Origin: Hemicordylus capensis
Lineage: Eukaryota > Chordata > Lepidosauria > Squamata > Cordylidae
Assembly (NCBI RefSeq): GCF_027244095.1
Contig: NC_069658.1
Location: 423,920,687-423,984,686 of the forward strand
Direction: 5' to 3'
DNA: 64,000 nucleotides
Below the pieces are notes generated by a model, which worked only from the letters and a program-made list of their open reading frames with translations, was not told the DNA's origin and searched no databases. A program made the position numbers and the translations under genes. Positions within the stretch are counted from its first letter, which is position 1; each line of letters begins with the position of its first letter. Below are positions 21,500 through 31,989 of the stretch, one piece after another.

Positions 21500-22250
21500 T
21501 TACCACGGTTGCCAGCCTCTTCGGCCAGGGGGGCCCACTGTCGCAATCTTCATGCTCAAGGCCGGTGGGATCAGAGTGATTTAATCCACAACATAAATTG
21601 GCTGGAGTTGAAGGCGGTCAGGTTAGCTCTGGTGAGTTTCCAACATATTCTCCTTTGCCAGCATGTCCTGGTTCGTGGACAACGTCACGGCGAAGGCCCA
21701 TATAAACCATCGGGGGGGACGCGATCCAGATCTCTCATGAAGGAAGCGGACCTTTGTTTTCTATGGGTGGAACGACACCTGCTTTCCATCTCTGCGGAAC
21801 ATCTCTCGGGAACCGCCAATCTGCAAGCGGACTGGCTGAGCCGACAGTCCCTGGACCAGGCCGAATGGGCCCTGCACCCGGAGGTGTTCCAGATGATAAC
21901 GGAGATATGGGGGGTTCCCGTGGTGGACCTGTTCACCTTTCCTCTCAACTGCAAGGTCCCAAGGTTCTTTTCAAGGCACTTCTGCCGGGGGGCAGAACAG
22001 ATCGATGCCCTGGTGGCCAGTTGGCCTCAGGGCCTCTTGTATGCCTTTCCCCCTCTTCCCATTCTGGGATCCACCATCAGGAAGCTGAGGGTCCAACGGG
22101 CGGAAATCATTCTGGTGGCTCCCTATTGGCCACGGAGACCTTGGTTTTCAGAGCTCCTTCACCTGTCGATCTGCCCTCCTCTATCCCTCCCATGCAGGGT
22201 GGACCTCCTTCTCCAGGGCCCGGTGCTTCACCCGGATCCCGAGTGGTTGT
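21500..22250 (+). pseudogene. DIRS RNase H and following domain (fossil)
   Basis: INWLELKAVRLALVSF and HLSGTANLQADWLSRQ are the E- and D-bearing motifs of RNase H fused to DIRS polymerases. After them comes VVDLFTFPLNCKVPRFFSR with APYWPRRPWF, a segment conserved in DIRS elements downstream of RNase H. Its frame overlaps the start of the recombinase frame, a normal DIRS arrangement. Confidence 0.75.
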
Positions 22251-22279
22251 GGTTACACGCGTGGAGGCTGAGCGGCAAG

Positions 22280-23307
22280 GTTTGAGTAGGAAAGGGTATT
22301 CCAAGAAGGTTCTAGACACTATTATGGCCTCCAGGCGGGATTCCACCACTCGTATCTACCAGGTCACCTGGTCCGCTTTCTGCTCCTGGGCTAGATCTTG
22401 TAATGTTGTTCCACTCGAGGCAGGTGTTCTGGAGGTGCTGTCTTTTCTCCAGCGCGGTGTTGAGAAAGGGTTAAGGCATGGCACTCTTAGACGTCGGATG
22501 TCCGCCTTGTCCTCTGTTTTGGATGTTTCTAACCCAGGCTCTCGGGGGTTACATCCTGACATTCAGAGGTTTCTCAAAGGTGCTAAGAACCTTGGTCCAC
22601 CCCCTCTACACCGTTTTCCCTCTTGGGATTTGAATAAGGTACTGAATGCCTTAACCAGGTTTCCATTCGAGCCTCTCCATTCAGTTTCCTTGAAATTACT
22701 TTCCTTCAAAGTCCTCTTCCTAGTTGCTATTACCTCCACCAGGAGAGTGTCGGAGCTGGCAGCGCTTTCCATTCAGGATGAGCTCTGCATTTTCCAGAAA
22801 GATTATGTTGTCATGAAGTTGGACCCTACCTTTGTTCCTAAGGTGGACTCTGCGTTCCACAGATCTCAGGCAATCGTGTTGCCGTCCTTCTGCCCGCATC
22901 CACAGCATCCTAAGGAGAAGGTCCGGCACACTCTAGATGTCCGTAGAGCCCTTCGCATTTATATCAGCCGCACCAAGGAATGGCGCAAGTCAGATTTTCT
23001 GTTTGTTTCCTTTCAGCCCACTTTCTTGGGCATCAAGGTTTCTAAGGTCACCTTGGCCAGGTGGATTAAGGCCACCATCTCTTTAGCATATGAGTCTCTT
23101 AGTTTGCCCGTGCCTCAGGGCATCACGGCTCATTCTACCAGGAGTGCATCCACCTCCGTGGCTTTTTCTGCTAGGGTACCCTTGAGCGAAATATGCAGGG
23201 CAGCAACTTGGTCTTCCATATCACCCTTCATCAGGCATTACAAAATTCCATCCTCTTATGAATCCCAGGCGGCTGTGGGTCGCACGGTTCTGCAGAGAGT
23301 GGTCTAA
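22280..23307 (+). pseudogene. DIRS tyrosine recombinase region (fossil)
   Basis: A core-binding segment (STTRIYQVTWSAFCSWAR, LRRRMSALSSVLD) is followed by the catalytic domain. Visible active-site residues are the first Arg in TSTRRVSELAAL, His and Arg in ITAHSTRSAS, and the Tyr in IRHYKI. A Trp in ATWSS stands near the usual His/Trp position. The family uses this enzyme in place of a DDE integrase to insert a circular DNA. The complete residue set fits the recent age suggested by the termini. Confidence 0.85.
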
Positions 23308-23344
23308 ACATCCGCTGCCCTCCCTCTTCTGGCTTGGGTACGTC

Positions 23345-23440
23345 CCATCATGTGACGGATGCCCTCCCCATAACCTGGAAAAAGAAACATTGGTAGACTT
23401 ACCGTGAAGGGTTCTTTTTCAGGTATGGGGAGGGCATCCG
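23345..23440. repeat. DIRS internal complementary region
   Basis: It contains CCCTCCCCATAACCTGGAAA followed by ACATTGGTAGACTTACCGTG and TTTTTCAGGTATGGGGAGGG. The first part is complementary to the outer left terminus and the second to the outer right terminus. It is thus a record of the end-to-end junction. Such regions guide circle formation in DIRS elements. Confidence 0.8.
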
Positions 23441-23941
23441 GCCCTCCTGCGGATGTGGGAAAGGGACTTGGGTGGTGGTGCAACTCCTAGGGGAATTTAG
23501 TTGCCTATCCACTTTGATCTGTCTTTTTCCTTGTCCATTGCCGTTTTTGGTTCTTTCCGGCCTTGGCCCCGTTCTGATTTTTCATACTCTGACTATGTGA
23601 TGTCCTCTTCGCCTTTTTCGCTTACATGACCAGAACTGGGTCTCTAAGGGAGTGGTGGAAGGGGATAGAGTATGTGCTAACTTTTGATTGGCCCTGTCTT
23701 GGAGCATGCGGAGGCTGACAAACCCATCACGTGACGGATGCCCTCCCCATACCTGAAAAAGAACCCTTCACGGTAAGTCTACCAATGTTTCTTTTTATAT
23801 CTGCTCAGTTTTAGATCCTGCTCAGGTTGAATCAGGAAGGCCCCATTCTGAATCCATGTGCGCACATGCTACCTTGATACTGCTGCCCAGAACAAAACTC
23901 ATTCCGCACAGAGATGAGGAAAATTAGAGGGACCATTGGAT

Positions 23942-24139
23942 GGGGCTATAGCTTAGTGATAGAGCACATTATTTGCGTAGAGAAGGTCCAAGGATCAATC
24001 CATTGCATCTGTAAGTAGGGCTCTGGACAATTGCTGCCAGTCAGTGTTGTCAATACTGAGCTAGATGAACCAGCAACCTCTGGCTTGCTAATCAAGTCAT
24101 TTCCCCACTGCGGCTATAAGGCAGCTTCATATGTTTTCC
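23942..24139 (+). mobile_element. tRNA-derived SINE
   Basis: The head GGGGCTATAGCTTAGTGATAG (A box) and GGTCCAAGGATCAATCC (B box) imitate a tRNA. The body has GTAGGGCTCTGGACAATTGC. The tail CCAGTCAGTGTTGTCAATAC, TGAGCTAGATGAACCAGC and AAGGCAGCTTCATATGTT is the one carried by the 5S-headed SINE at 2531-3021. It abuts the hAT MITE, whose target duplication includes the first bases of the SINE. Confidence 0.8.
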
Positions 24140-24868
24140 AAATGGAGAGAATTTCCAGAAGCAGTCTTTTACAGAGGAGGAGAGTTTATTGTAGTTGAGG
24201 TATTTTTTTGGTAATATCTACTTATCTACAACTTCTTTGTTGAGCAGAGAAAAGGAAGCAGGCAAATAGCACTAGTTTTTAAAACAGACCCTGTTCCCTC
24301 AAAAGCAGCAGCTGTGGCTCCTTTGACAGCCAGTTGCAAAAACTCTGACTTCTATCAATATTCCAGTAGCTGCTTTTTCTCTCCAGTCCTCCTCTAAACA
24401 TGTAGTGTGTATGCAATACCTACTAGTCATAAAAATGCATCAATGATCATTTAAGCAAGTCTCTTCTAGCCATCAAAGTCTGTTAAAGGAACATCTCTAG
24501 CTTTAGCTATATAAAATTTTAGAGCCAAGGTAATTTTTCCCTTGGCACAAGACAGCTGGTTCTGTTACACTGGGAACTAGATGCTGTTCCAGAGATATAG
24601 ATGCTGGAAGTCTACCACCACTTATACAAAATTAGGGTTCCAGGAATTTTGCCTGGCCTCAGTTGCCAACACTTTTGGTCAGTCAATGCTTGTGATCAGC
24701 AGGACCCTGTTCCTCTTCCATGCATTCTTATCCATAGTTATCTGGAAGTAAGCCCCACTGTGTTCACTGTGCATCAGAGTGCAGCCTTAATTGGTGGCCT
24801 TGCGCTGCACCTCTATAGAGTTGAGGACAATCAAGAGGTTCCCTCTTCTTGGAGTGGATTGGAATAAA
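24140..24868. other. presumed intron, nothing recognised
   Basis: No repeat family, RNA or coding exon recognised. Confidence 0.4.
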
Positions 24869-24871
24869 TGC

Positions 24872-25344
24872 CAGGCCTGCACAACATAAGGCCTGGGGGC
24901 TGGATTTGGCCCGTAGGGACTATTTTACTGGCCCCCAGGTACCCTGCAACAACACAGGAGCTGGAAACTGCCTAATAGCACCATCCTATGCATGTTTTCT
25001 CATAAATATGTTCCATGGTATTCCCCGCGAGGCTTACTCCCATGTATGCATGCCTAGGATTGCAGCCTGAAAGCAATGACAGTTTAGGAAGAGGAGAGGA
25101 CTTGGCATTTATTTGGGCTGGCATGCACTCCAGGGCCCCACTGATTGAGCAGGGACCGGACCTATTTTCTGACCACTATCCTTGGTTGAAACTATGGGTC
25201 CATTGACAGGGGGAATAGATCCACAAGTAATGAATAATATTTTTAATTTTAATGTAGTAATGTGCTAAAAATTGACCTCTGTCCCTGCACGCCAAGCTGT
25301 GGATGGTTCCTGGCCCACTAGGGCACTTGAAATTGTACATCCCT
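24872..25344. mobile_element. hAT-type element (CAGGCCTGCACAAC family), copy 1
   Basis: It begins CAGGCCTGCACAACATAAGG, CCTGGGGGCTGG and ends AATTGTACATCCCTG, inverted relative to the start. Near the right end is CTGCACGCCAAGCTGTGGATGG. The copy at 28920-29293 shares both ends and the GGCCCACNAGG block. The 8-bp flanks are not convincing. A piece in the middle (24960-25075) has no counterpart in the second copy. Confidence 0.65.
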
Positions 25345-25996
25345 GGAATAACCTCTGTAGTTGCACTAACGCTAGTTATGGAAGTGAAGTTTATTAACAA
25401 AGGGCCAGTTTGGACAACACCTCTCTGGTCCATGTGATGAGAGAGGGTATGATCCAAGAGTGTGCCTGTCATAATTATTCTGTGGACATCCCAAGGGTCT
25501 CCTTACATATCCCTTTACTGCATGCAGTTGCAGGGGAGACTCTTCATCCAAAAGGCACCTGGACACATTTGAGGTGTGTGTATAGCTGACATTAAGATGA
25601 CACCCCTGTGTAATAAAGGGACATGCCTGGGAGGGCATCAGGATGTCTGCAGAAGATATCATGATAAGTGTGTTTCATCGCATGCACTCTGGCACATCCC
25701 CTTTCTTACTATTGTGTGGTCTGGTAAGATATTTTCTGAACTGGCCAAAATTTTGTATGTAATGCAGAACTGTGGTTTGTTGTAGAAGTGGAAGCAGTAA
25801 TTCTCATGTGAACAAAGGAGGAAATAAGGGGAGTGCAGGAGCCTGTAGTTTTCCAAGGCTCAGTCTCACAGCAAACCTGGCCACTTCCTTCCGCTGGTCT
25901 AGTTTTATAGCTGGGAGGGAAAGAGTGAAATCTTGCTCTCCTTAGTCTTTTGAGTAGTTCTTTATAAATTTTCTTTCCTCAGAGACAGATTTGCAG
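25345..25996. other. presumed intron, nothing recognised
   Basis: No supported feature. Confidence 0.4.
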
Positions 25997-26492
25997 TATG
26001 GATGTGCATGGAACCAGGTGGGGGTGGTTCAGCGGTGGGGAGGTGCATCTTTAAGGACGGGGGGGTTGCACTTACTCCTCCTGCCACATTTCCCTCGCCA
26101 GCACTCCATTTTGTTAAAGCCCCTCGGGGCAGCAGCGTATCTCTCTGCCGCTCCGTTGCAGCGTCTGCCGGAAGTAACAGATGCCCCTGTGTGTGTTAGG
26201 CACGGGCGCACGCAGTGTGTGCACAACAAGTGTGATGAGCCTGTGCCCAGCACACATAGGCGCACCTGTTACTTCTGGGAGACACGGCGATGGGGTGGCA
26301 GGGAGGTACGCTGCTGCCCCGAGGGACTTTAACAAAATGGAGTGAGTACCAGCAGGGGAAATGCAGCGGGAGGGATAAGTACACCCTCCCCTGCCCTTAA
26401 AGATGCATCCCCCTGCCTGTGGAACCGCCTGCCAATCGAACCAGTAAGGAGGCCCATAAAGGGCCTACGAACTGGTTCTGTGCACATCCCTA
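25997..26492. mobile_element. foldback hAT MITE (TAGGGATGTGCAC family), copy A
   Basis: The ends TATGGATGTGCATGGAAC and GGTTCTGTGCACATCCCTA are inverted, and flanks ATTTGCAG (25989-25996) and ACTTACAG (26493-26500) agree at 6 of 8. The two halves pair over most of their length: CATTTCCCTCGCCAGCACTCC, GGGGCAGCAGCGTATCTCTC and GAAGTAACAG recur in complement on the other side. The unit is thus one large hairpin, and open frames on both strands follow from this symmetry. Confidence 0.85.
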
Positions 26493-26688
26493 ACTTACAG
26501 TGCTATAAAGAGAGATGGGCACCTTAGCCAGCAAGGTTGGGAAGCCATTCTGGTGGTAGATTGGGATGAGGGTGGAGTTTACCACTGGGTGTGAAGGGAA
26601 TGATTTGGCATCCTGAACCTCCAGTAGTAACAAGGTAAAGACCAGTCTTTTCTCAATCCAGGAAAGCAAAGTGACTCTGAGATAGCTG

Positions 26689-27026
26689 CAGGGGCATAAC
26701 TATAATAGGGCAAGGGGAGACAGTTGTCTGGGGACCCACTGCCTTGGGGGGGCGGGGGCCCAGAGGCAAGTCACATGACTGACTCTCCCAGCCGCACACC
26801 CAGGCTTCCTTCAGTTGTATTCATTCTCCGAAACTGATGTGAGTGTTAAGACCTGGAGCTACCAGAACAGCATGTCTTTCTCTAGTACCATTAAATGACT
26901 TGTATCATCCACAATTTACAAAACCTTAAACAAAAAAATTTAGGATGATATATATAAAATTTTACTTCAGTGAGGGTGGGGGCCCATATTCAAATCTGGG
27001 CCCACTCCAACCTTGCTATGCCCCTG
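26689..27026. mobile_element. hAT-type MITE with 8-bp target duplication
   Basis: The left end CAGGGGCATAACTATAATAG and right end ACCTTGCTATGCCCCTG are inverted. Octamers GATAGCTG (26681-26688) and GATCGCTG (27027-27034) differ at one base. A G-rich block GGGGGGGCGGGGGCCC sits near the left end and GGTGGGGGCCC near the right. Non-coding. Confidence 0.85.
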
Positions 27027-27239
27027 GATCGCTGCCTCTAACCTTGGAAGTATTTGATTTGTTCAAAATGGGTTCCACATGCACAGTTCTTGTCATTTAT
27101 TGACTGATGTTAGAGAGAATAATAAAAACTCTTAACACAATTATTGTTGGCAATGTCAGTGCTGGGTGGCAGATTTTGTTCATATCTGGTGGGAATGCCC
27201 GAAACTACAAAGATTCTAGAAAATAGGTTGAATCTGCTA

Positions 27240-27925
27240 CCTAATGGCGCAGCGGGGAAATGACTTGCCTAGCACGCATGAGGTTGCTGGTTTGAATCCC
27301 CGCTAGTATGTTTCCCAGACTATGAGAAACACCTATAGAGGTTGAGTATTGCTTATCTGAAGTGCTTGGGACCAGAAGTGTTCCGGATTTTGGACTTTTC
27401 CGGATTTTAGAATATTTGCATACTGTAATGAGATATCTTGGGCATTGGATCAAAGTCTAAATATGAAAGGTTACTGTAAACTGTATTTTTTTTTTTAAGG
27501 TTTTATTTAAAGTATAAATACAAATAAGCATTGAATTTACGACAACTGCAGGTAGCTGTAAATGTAATGAAAACTAATTGCAATAAAATTTTCAACACAA
27601 TAATGTTGCTGGTCATGTTAGACTCAAACATGGCATTTTAGGTGGAGATGAAATTCAGATTTCATGTCAAAATAATGTTTTGTTCCTACTAAAAAAGCTG
27701 TGGTGGTTTCCGGATTTTGGAGCATTCCGGATTGCGGATGTCCGGATTAGGGATACTCAACCTGTATCGGGCAGCAGCGTTATAGGAAGATGCTGGAAGA
27801 CATCCTTTCATACTGCATGGGAAATGGCAATGGTAAAGCCCTCCTGTATTCTACCAAAGACAACCATGGGGCTCTTTGGTTGCCAGGAGCCGACACCGAC
27901 TCAACGGCACACTTTACCTTTTACC
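27240..27925 (+). mobile_element. tRNA-derived SINE, split by a Tigger-like MITE
   Basis: The head CCTAATGGCGCAGCGGGGAA and GGTTGCTGGTTTGAATCCCC (B box) runs to AGAAACACCTA at 27335. The body resumes at 27765 as TATCGGGCAGCAGCG, AGGAAGATGCTGGAAG and GGCAATGGTAAAGCCCTCC, and ends GACTCAACGGCACACTTTACC. The left and right pieces are two parts of one SINE seen widely in squamates. The insertion lies between them. Confidence 0.75.
27338..27764. mobile_element. Tigger/pogo-like MITE (MER44-like) with TA duplication
   Basis: The ends GAGGTTGAGTATTGCTTATC and ATTAGGGATACTCAACCTG are inverted, and each is flanked by TA (27336-27337 and 27765-27766). Inside each end are CCGGATTTTGGA-type repeats. From memory this resembles the mammalian MER44/Tigger7 end sequence (GGTTGAGTATCCCTTATCCG). 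No transposase is present. Confidence 0.75.
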
Positions 27926-27929
27926 TGTT

Positions 27930-28915
27930 TTTAAAATACATACTGGGTGGTAAGTTTGTGCTCATGAGTAGGGAGGCTTGCTTTTCATCCCATACAGTGA
28001 TTTGAAGGGAAGACAGTATGTTAGCTGGTGGTCTGATTCTAGCAGAATGCTGATGGCAAAGAAATGAAAATCAGAAAATATGAATACTTGTGTGGCGTAT
28101 TATGAATAGGTAGTAGTAGATGACAGCCTTAACTTAAAATGGAGAAGGGTGTGGCAATAATGTGCAATTTGTGGAAGCCTTGACCCTTTTTATTTCTTAT
28201 TGAAATAACGTCAGACTAAGAAGTCAAGTTTTAGAACCATTGTAGATATTATTATTTGGTGTAAATAGAATCAAATACCTAAAAATCCTACTCCCATTCG
28301 TTATCTGAGTAGGATGGTTTTGTTTTTGAGTGAGAGGAGTTCGGTTCTTAATGAACATATTTTTTGACAGAGCTCTATGAAAGAGATGGATCTTAGGATC
28401 TTAATATACTACAGATTGATGCTTTTTATAGGGATTTATTTAACTGTTTATTATTTGTATAGTCAGCAAAAAATTGGCTAATATTGAGGTGATGTATCTA
28501 AGCACTAATGTGTAGGTAGAACTTATAGGTTGATTTTTTCTTGCATATTCTTATTGCATGGGTAGATTCTGGTGGCACTCGTATAGTATATTGTAAAAGT
28601 ATAATTTGCCATTTGGCTTGAGTGAGATTGAGAGAAAACAGTCTTTCCAAAGCTGCTCTTCCTGTAGACATGAAAACAGGACTGTTTCCTGCCTGGCTGC
28701 TTGTGCTTTCCATAATTATATTTCAGGTACTGGTGTAAGGTGTGAGTCTATTGACTTAAAGTAATTGGCATTGCTATCTGTAGTCTATTTAAGTGACTAA
28801 CCTCTCCTAATAGTTCAATGGAATCTGTTATGCAGGATTGATTCCAATTTTAAATAACAGATTTCTAAGCCTTTTCCCTAATTTTAATAGCTGCAAGAAC
28901 CTTAGGCTTGGTTTA
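27930..28915. other. presumed intron, nothing recognised
   Basis: A/T-rich single-copy-like DNA without a supported feature. Confidence 0.4.
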
Positions 28916-28919
28916 TAGT

Positions 28920-29293
28920 CAGGCCTGCACAACATAAGGCCCGGGGGCCAGATCCGGCCCACAGGAACTTTTTCGCTGGCCCCCCAGTAGGAATATTCTG
29001 AAGCAACAGCAGGAGCCATGAAGAGCTCTTGGCTTTTCTCACTGATGAGTGGCAGCAGCTCAATGCACCAGCCACTTGCGACCAGATATCCCCTGCCCTA
29101 GACTGGAGCCTATTGACACATCCCTCTTTCCCCTTGTCTTTCCTCCAGACTCCAACCCTCTGCCCCTCTTTTGTTAATATTTTAAATGATTAATGTTAAT
29201 ATAATAATTAATGTGCATAAAATTGGCATCGGCCCTGCGCAGCAAGTCATGGTTGGTTCCAGCCCACCAGGACTTTTGAGTTGTGCACCCGTG
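28920..29293. mobile_element. hAT-type element (CAGGCCTGCACAAC family), copy 2
   Basis: It begins CAGGCCTGCACAACATAAGG, CCCGGGGGCCAGATCCGG and ends GGACTTTTGAGTTGTGCACC, CGTG. TTGTGCACCCGTG is the imperfect inverse of the start. Flanking TTTATAGT and GTTTATAC are consistent with a shifted or decayed duplication. It is non-coding and related to 24872-25344. Confidence 0.7.
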
Positions 29294-30329
29294 GTTTATA
29301 CACACTAAGATCCTCCATATGGAGTGGCTTAAGCCATACAGAGAAAGTAATCATATGGGGTAAGCAATTTGAGGCTCTCCAGATGTTGCTGAACTACATC
29401 TGGAGATGTAGTTCCCCAGCTAGGGATGATGGGAGTTGTAGCTGCCCGCTCTAACTGATTTATGTGAGTGCAGTGGTTAAAATACGTGCCACTGCTCATA
29501 CGTATTGCCTACTACCAGATCTGTGAGGACTGCATGGCCAAGACTTAGTTCAGCCTTAGTCCACCAGTTCTTGCTATATGGCTGTTTAGTGGGCACTCTT
29601 CCATTAGGAACAGAAGCTGCTGAGAGAAGATTGCAGCCAAAAGGAATAAGTATTATTTTGAATTATTAAATTACATATATTAAATTACATATAATAAACT
29701 ACTTCTTGCTTGAAAGACGTAGGGTGCATTTTGCATACAGTACTAAATAAATAGCCTTTGGATTAATGCAAAATGGCATTTGTTGTTGGTATTTAAATAT
29801 GCAGATCTTGTGACTTGAAGATAATTCATTTTGTTCTCTTCTCTTTCTAGGATAAAACAGAATTGTTCGTGTGGAGACAGCTTTTGATTCCAAGCTTCAT
29901 GTAGGAGAAAAGTTAAAGTAAAGTATTATGTTGATAAACATCCATAAAATTTTATTATCATTTCCTCTTATTGTAAAGTTAGCAGACCCGTGTTGATCAG
30001 GGACAACTGACAAACAAAAAGGAGGTTCCTGAATGTTTAGATGAATCTGAGGTTTGCAGGAGTTCAAGATGTTCTACTTTAAAACCCAAAAAGAGGGCAA
30101 CATTTCCCTCCAAACTGGGTAGAGGAGTATTGTACATGTGTGCAACCATCACTTTACTTGCTGAATGTTGGTATTCACTCTGTTCTGGCCTCCCCATCTG
30201 GAGCAGCAGCTCACATGTTGGTTGCTTCCCTTACCCTTCCTTTGGCTATTCAGTTCAATGGTCTGTTCAGAGTTTGCATGGCGGGGGTAGGGTGGGGACC
30301 AGGGAATATGCCACTATTTTGTGACTGAT
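29294..30329. other. presumed intron, one short hairpin repeat
   Basis: GCTCTCCAGATGTTGCTGAA and ACATCTGGAGATGTAGTTCC around 29374-29415 form a hairpin like that in the MITE at 29-127 and may be a hAT fragment. Nothing else was recognised. Confidence 0.4.
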
Positions 30330-31121
30330 CAGGAGAGAGGTTGGGGTGGACAGCTCATTGAAAGTGTTGACTCAGTGCACAGCAGCTGTGCAAAAGGCAA
30401 ATTCTGTGCTAGGGATCATTAGGAAGGGGGTTGAAAATAAAATGGCTAATATTACAATGCCCTTATACAATCTATGGTGTGGCCACATTACTGTGTACAG
30501 TTTTGGTCACTGTATCTTAAGAAGGATATTGTAGAACTGGAAAAGGTGCAGAAGAGGGCAACCAAGATGATCAGCGGCCTGGAGAACCTTCCTTATGAAG
30601 CAAGGCTACATCATCTGGGGCTCTTTACTTTGGAAAAGAGATGACTAAGGGGAGACATGATCAAGGTGTATAAAATTATGCATGGAGTAGAGAGAGTGGA
30701 CAGAGAAATTTTTCTTCCTCACACCATTAGAATCAGGGGTTATCCCATGAAACTGAAGGTCAGGAAATTTAGGACTGACAAGAGGAGGTACTTTTTCACA
30801 CAGTGCATAATTAATCTATGGAATTCTTTGCTATGAGATGTGGTGATGGCCACCAGCGTGGATGGCTTTGAAAGAGGCTTAGACAAATTCTTAGAGGACA
30901 GGTCTATTAGTGGCTACTAGTCTGGTGGATATAGGCCACCTCCAGCTTCATAGGCATGATGCCTCTCGATACCAGTTGCAGGGAAGCAACAGCAGGAGAG
31001 AGGGCATGCCTTCACCTGCTTGTGGGCTCCCCAGAGGCATCTGGTGGGCCACTGTGTGAAACAGGATGCTAGACTAGATGGGCCTTGGGCCTGATCCAGA
31101 AGGGCTCTTCTTATGTTCTAT
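30330..31121 (+). mobile_element. CR1 LINE 3' portion
   Basis: The sequence covers the end of the CR1 polymerase frame, now broken (GTGCAGAAGAGGGCAACCAA, GATGATCAGCGGCCTGGAG, GGGGAGACATGATCAAGGTG). It then runs through the 3' UTR (GAGGACAGGTCTATTAGTGG, GATATAGGCCACCTCCAGC) to the terminus GGGCCTTGGGCCTGATCCAG, AAGGGCTCTTCTTATGTTCT. It is 5'-truncated at about 30330, as most CR1 copies are. Several stops interrupt the frame; moderately old. Confidence 0.88.
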
Positions 31122-31663
31122 TTAACTTCAGGAAAGGAGAGAACTGAACTGACATGGCTCACTTGCTCCATCTACCTGCTTTCACTTCCACAATTCAGCT
31201 CTGCAGAAACAGTGGAGGAATCTAGGCAGGCTGGCGAGGAGAAGGAAGAAGAGGTAAAGTGACAACACAGCCAGTCAACCCCTCCAAATGGTCAAGACTG
31301 TCTGTTATTTGTCTATTCTCAATTGAATGAGGGCAGCTGCCATCAGCTGTGAAAAACTGTGTGACTGAGAGACTGAGCAAGAGAGGAGTGGGGTAAAGAT
31401 TGTAGAGAGACTAAAAGGAGAGGAGGACTGAAGTTTGCCATCTGCCTCGGGTTCCATGGTGACAGTTTTTTTCAGATCCCTCTTGCATACATGTACAGTC
31501 AAATCTGATGCTCTTGCTTGGGTTATTGCAGCTGAAATTGCATCCTTTGTGAGGCATAGGTACCAGGCAGTGCCCATTTCCTGTAAAAACTGTACTGTGT
31601 CCCTTCCTCCTAGCTAAAATTTAATTCATGTGCCAGCAAAAAAGGTAATATATCTGACAATTC

Positions 31664-31830
31664 TTGATGAAGTGCCGTCAAGTTGGTGTCGACTCTTAGA
31701 GACCACATAGATAGATTCTCTCCAGGATGATCTATCTTCAACTTGGCTTTTAAGGTCTCTCAGTGGTGCATTCATTGCCATCGTAATCGAGTCCATCTGC
31801 CTTGGATCTTGCCTTGCTCAATAAAACCCC
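31664..31830. repeat. interspersed repeat (GTGCCGTCAAGTTGGTGTCGAC)
   Basis: AAGTGCCGTCAAGTTGGTGT, CGACTCTTAGAGACCACATA, GATTCTCTCCAGGATGATCT and GTCTCTCAGTGGTGCATTCA make a block I recognise as a common squamate repeat, probably antisense LINE coding sequence. The clade is not determined. Confidence 0.5.
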
Positions 31831-31934
31831 CTGAATGTTTCCTGATTGCTAAGGCCTTGCCATAGCCTTTATTGTTTAGAAAGTCGGTAAAGATAGAAAC
31901 AATGAGCAAAGCTCTTGTTTGTATCTTGGAGATG

Positions 31935-31936
<2 letters not shown>

Positions 31937-31980
<44 letters not shown>
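31937..31980. repeat. (GT)n microsatellite
   Basis: About twenty GT units. Confidence 0.95.
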
Positions 31981-31982
<2 letters not shown>

Positions 31983-31989
31983 ATAAAAA

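Larger units (their letters stand above)
17742..23795 (+). mobile_element. DIRS-type tyrosine-recombinase retroelement, nearly whole, young
   Basis: About 6.05 kb. Inverted termini lie at 17742-17879 and 23628-23795. Their alignable inner 126 bases differ at only about two positions, so the insertion is recent. An internal complementary region at about 23345-23440 joins the complement of the left end to that of the right end, as DIRS elements require for their circular intermediate. In order it holds a gag-like region, reverse transcriptase, RNase H and a tyrosine recombinase, with overlapping frames as is usual in the family. There is no integrase or aspartic protease and no direct target repeat, which excludes LTR elements. 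It looks close to whole, with roughly one or two breaks. Confidence 0.9.
17697..23938. mobile_element. hAT-type MITE split by a DIRS element
   Basis: The left part (17697-about 17741) begins CACTGTTCCCTCTAAGGCG. The right part (about 23796-23938) ends AAAATTAGAGGGACCATTG. The outside octamers are identical: GATGGGGC at 17689-17696 and again at 23939-23946. Without the DIRS element the MITE would be about 190 bases and would match the copy at 7603-7792 in inverse orientation block by block (GGTTGAATCAGGAAGGCCCC, TGATACTGCTGCCCAGAACA). The DIRS element entered a T run in its interior. Confidence 0.88.

Noticed and set aside
23942-24010. Functional tRNA gene
   Set aside because: A and B boxes are present, but no proper acceptor stem closes and the sequence continues into a SINE body.
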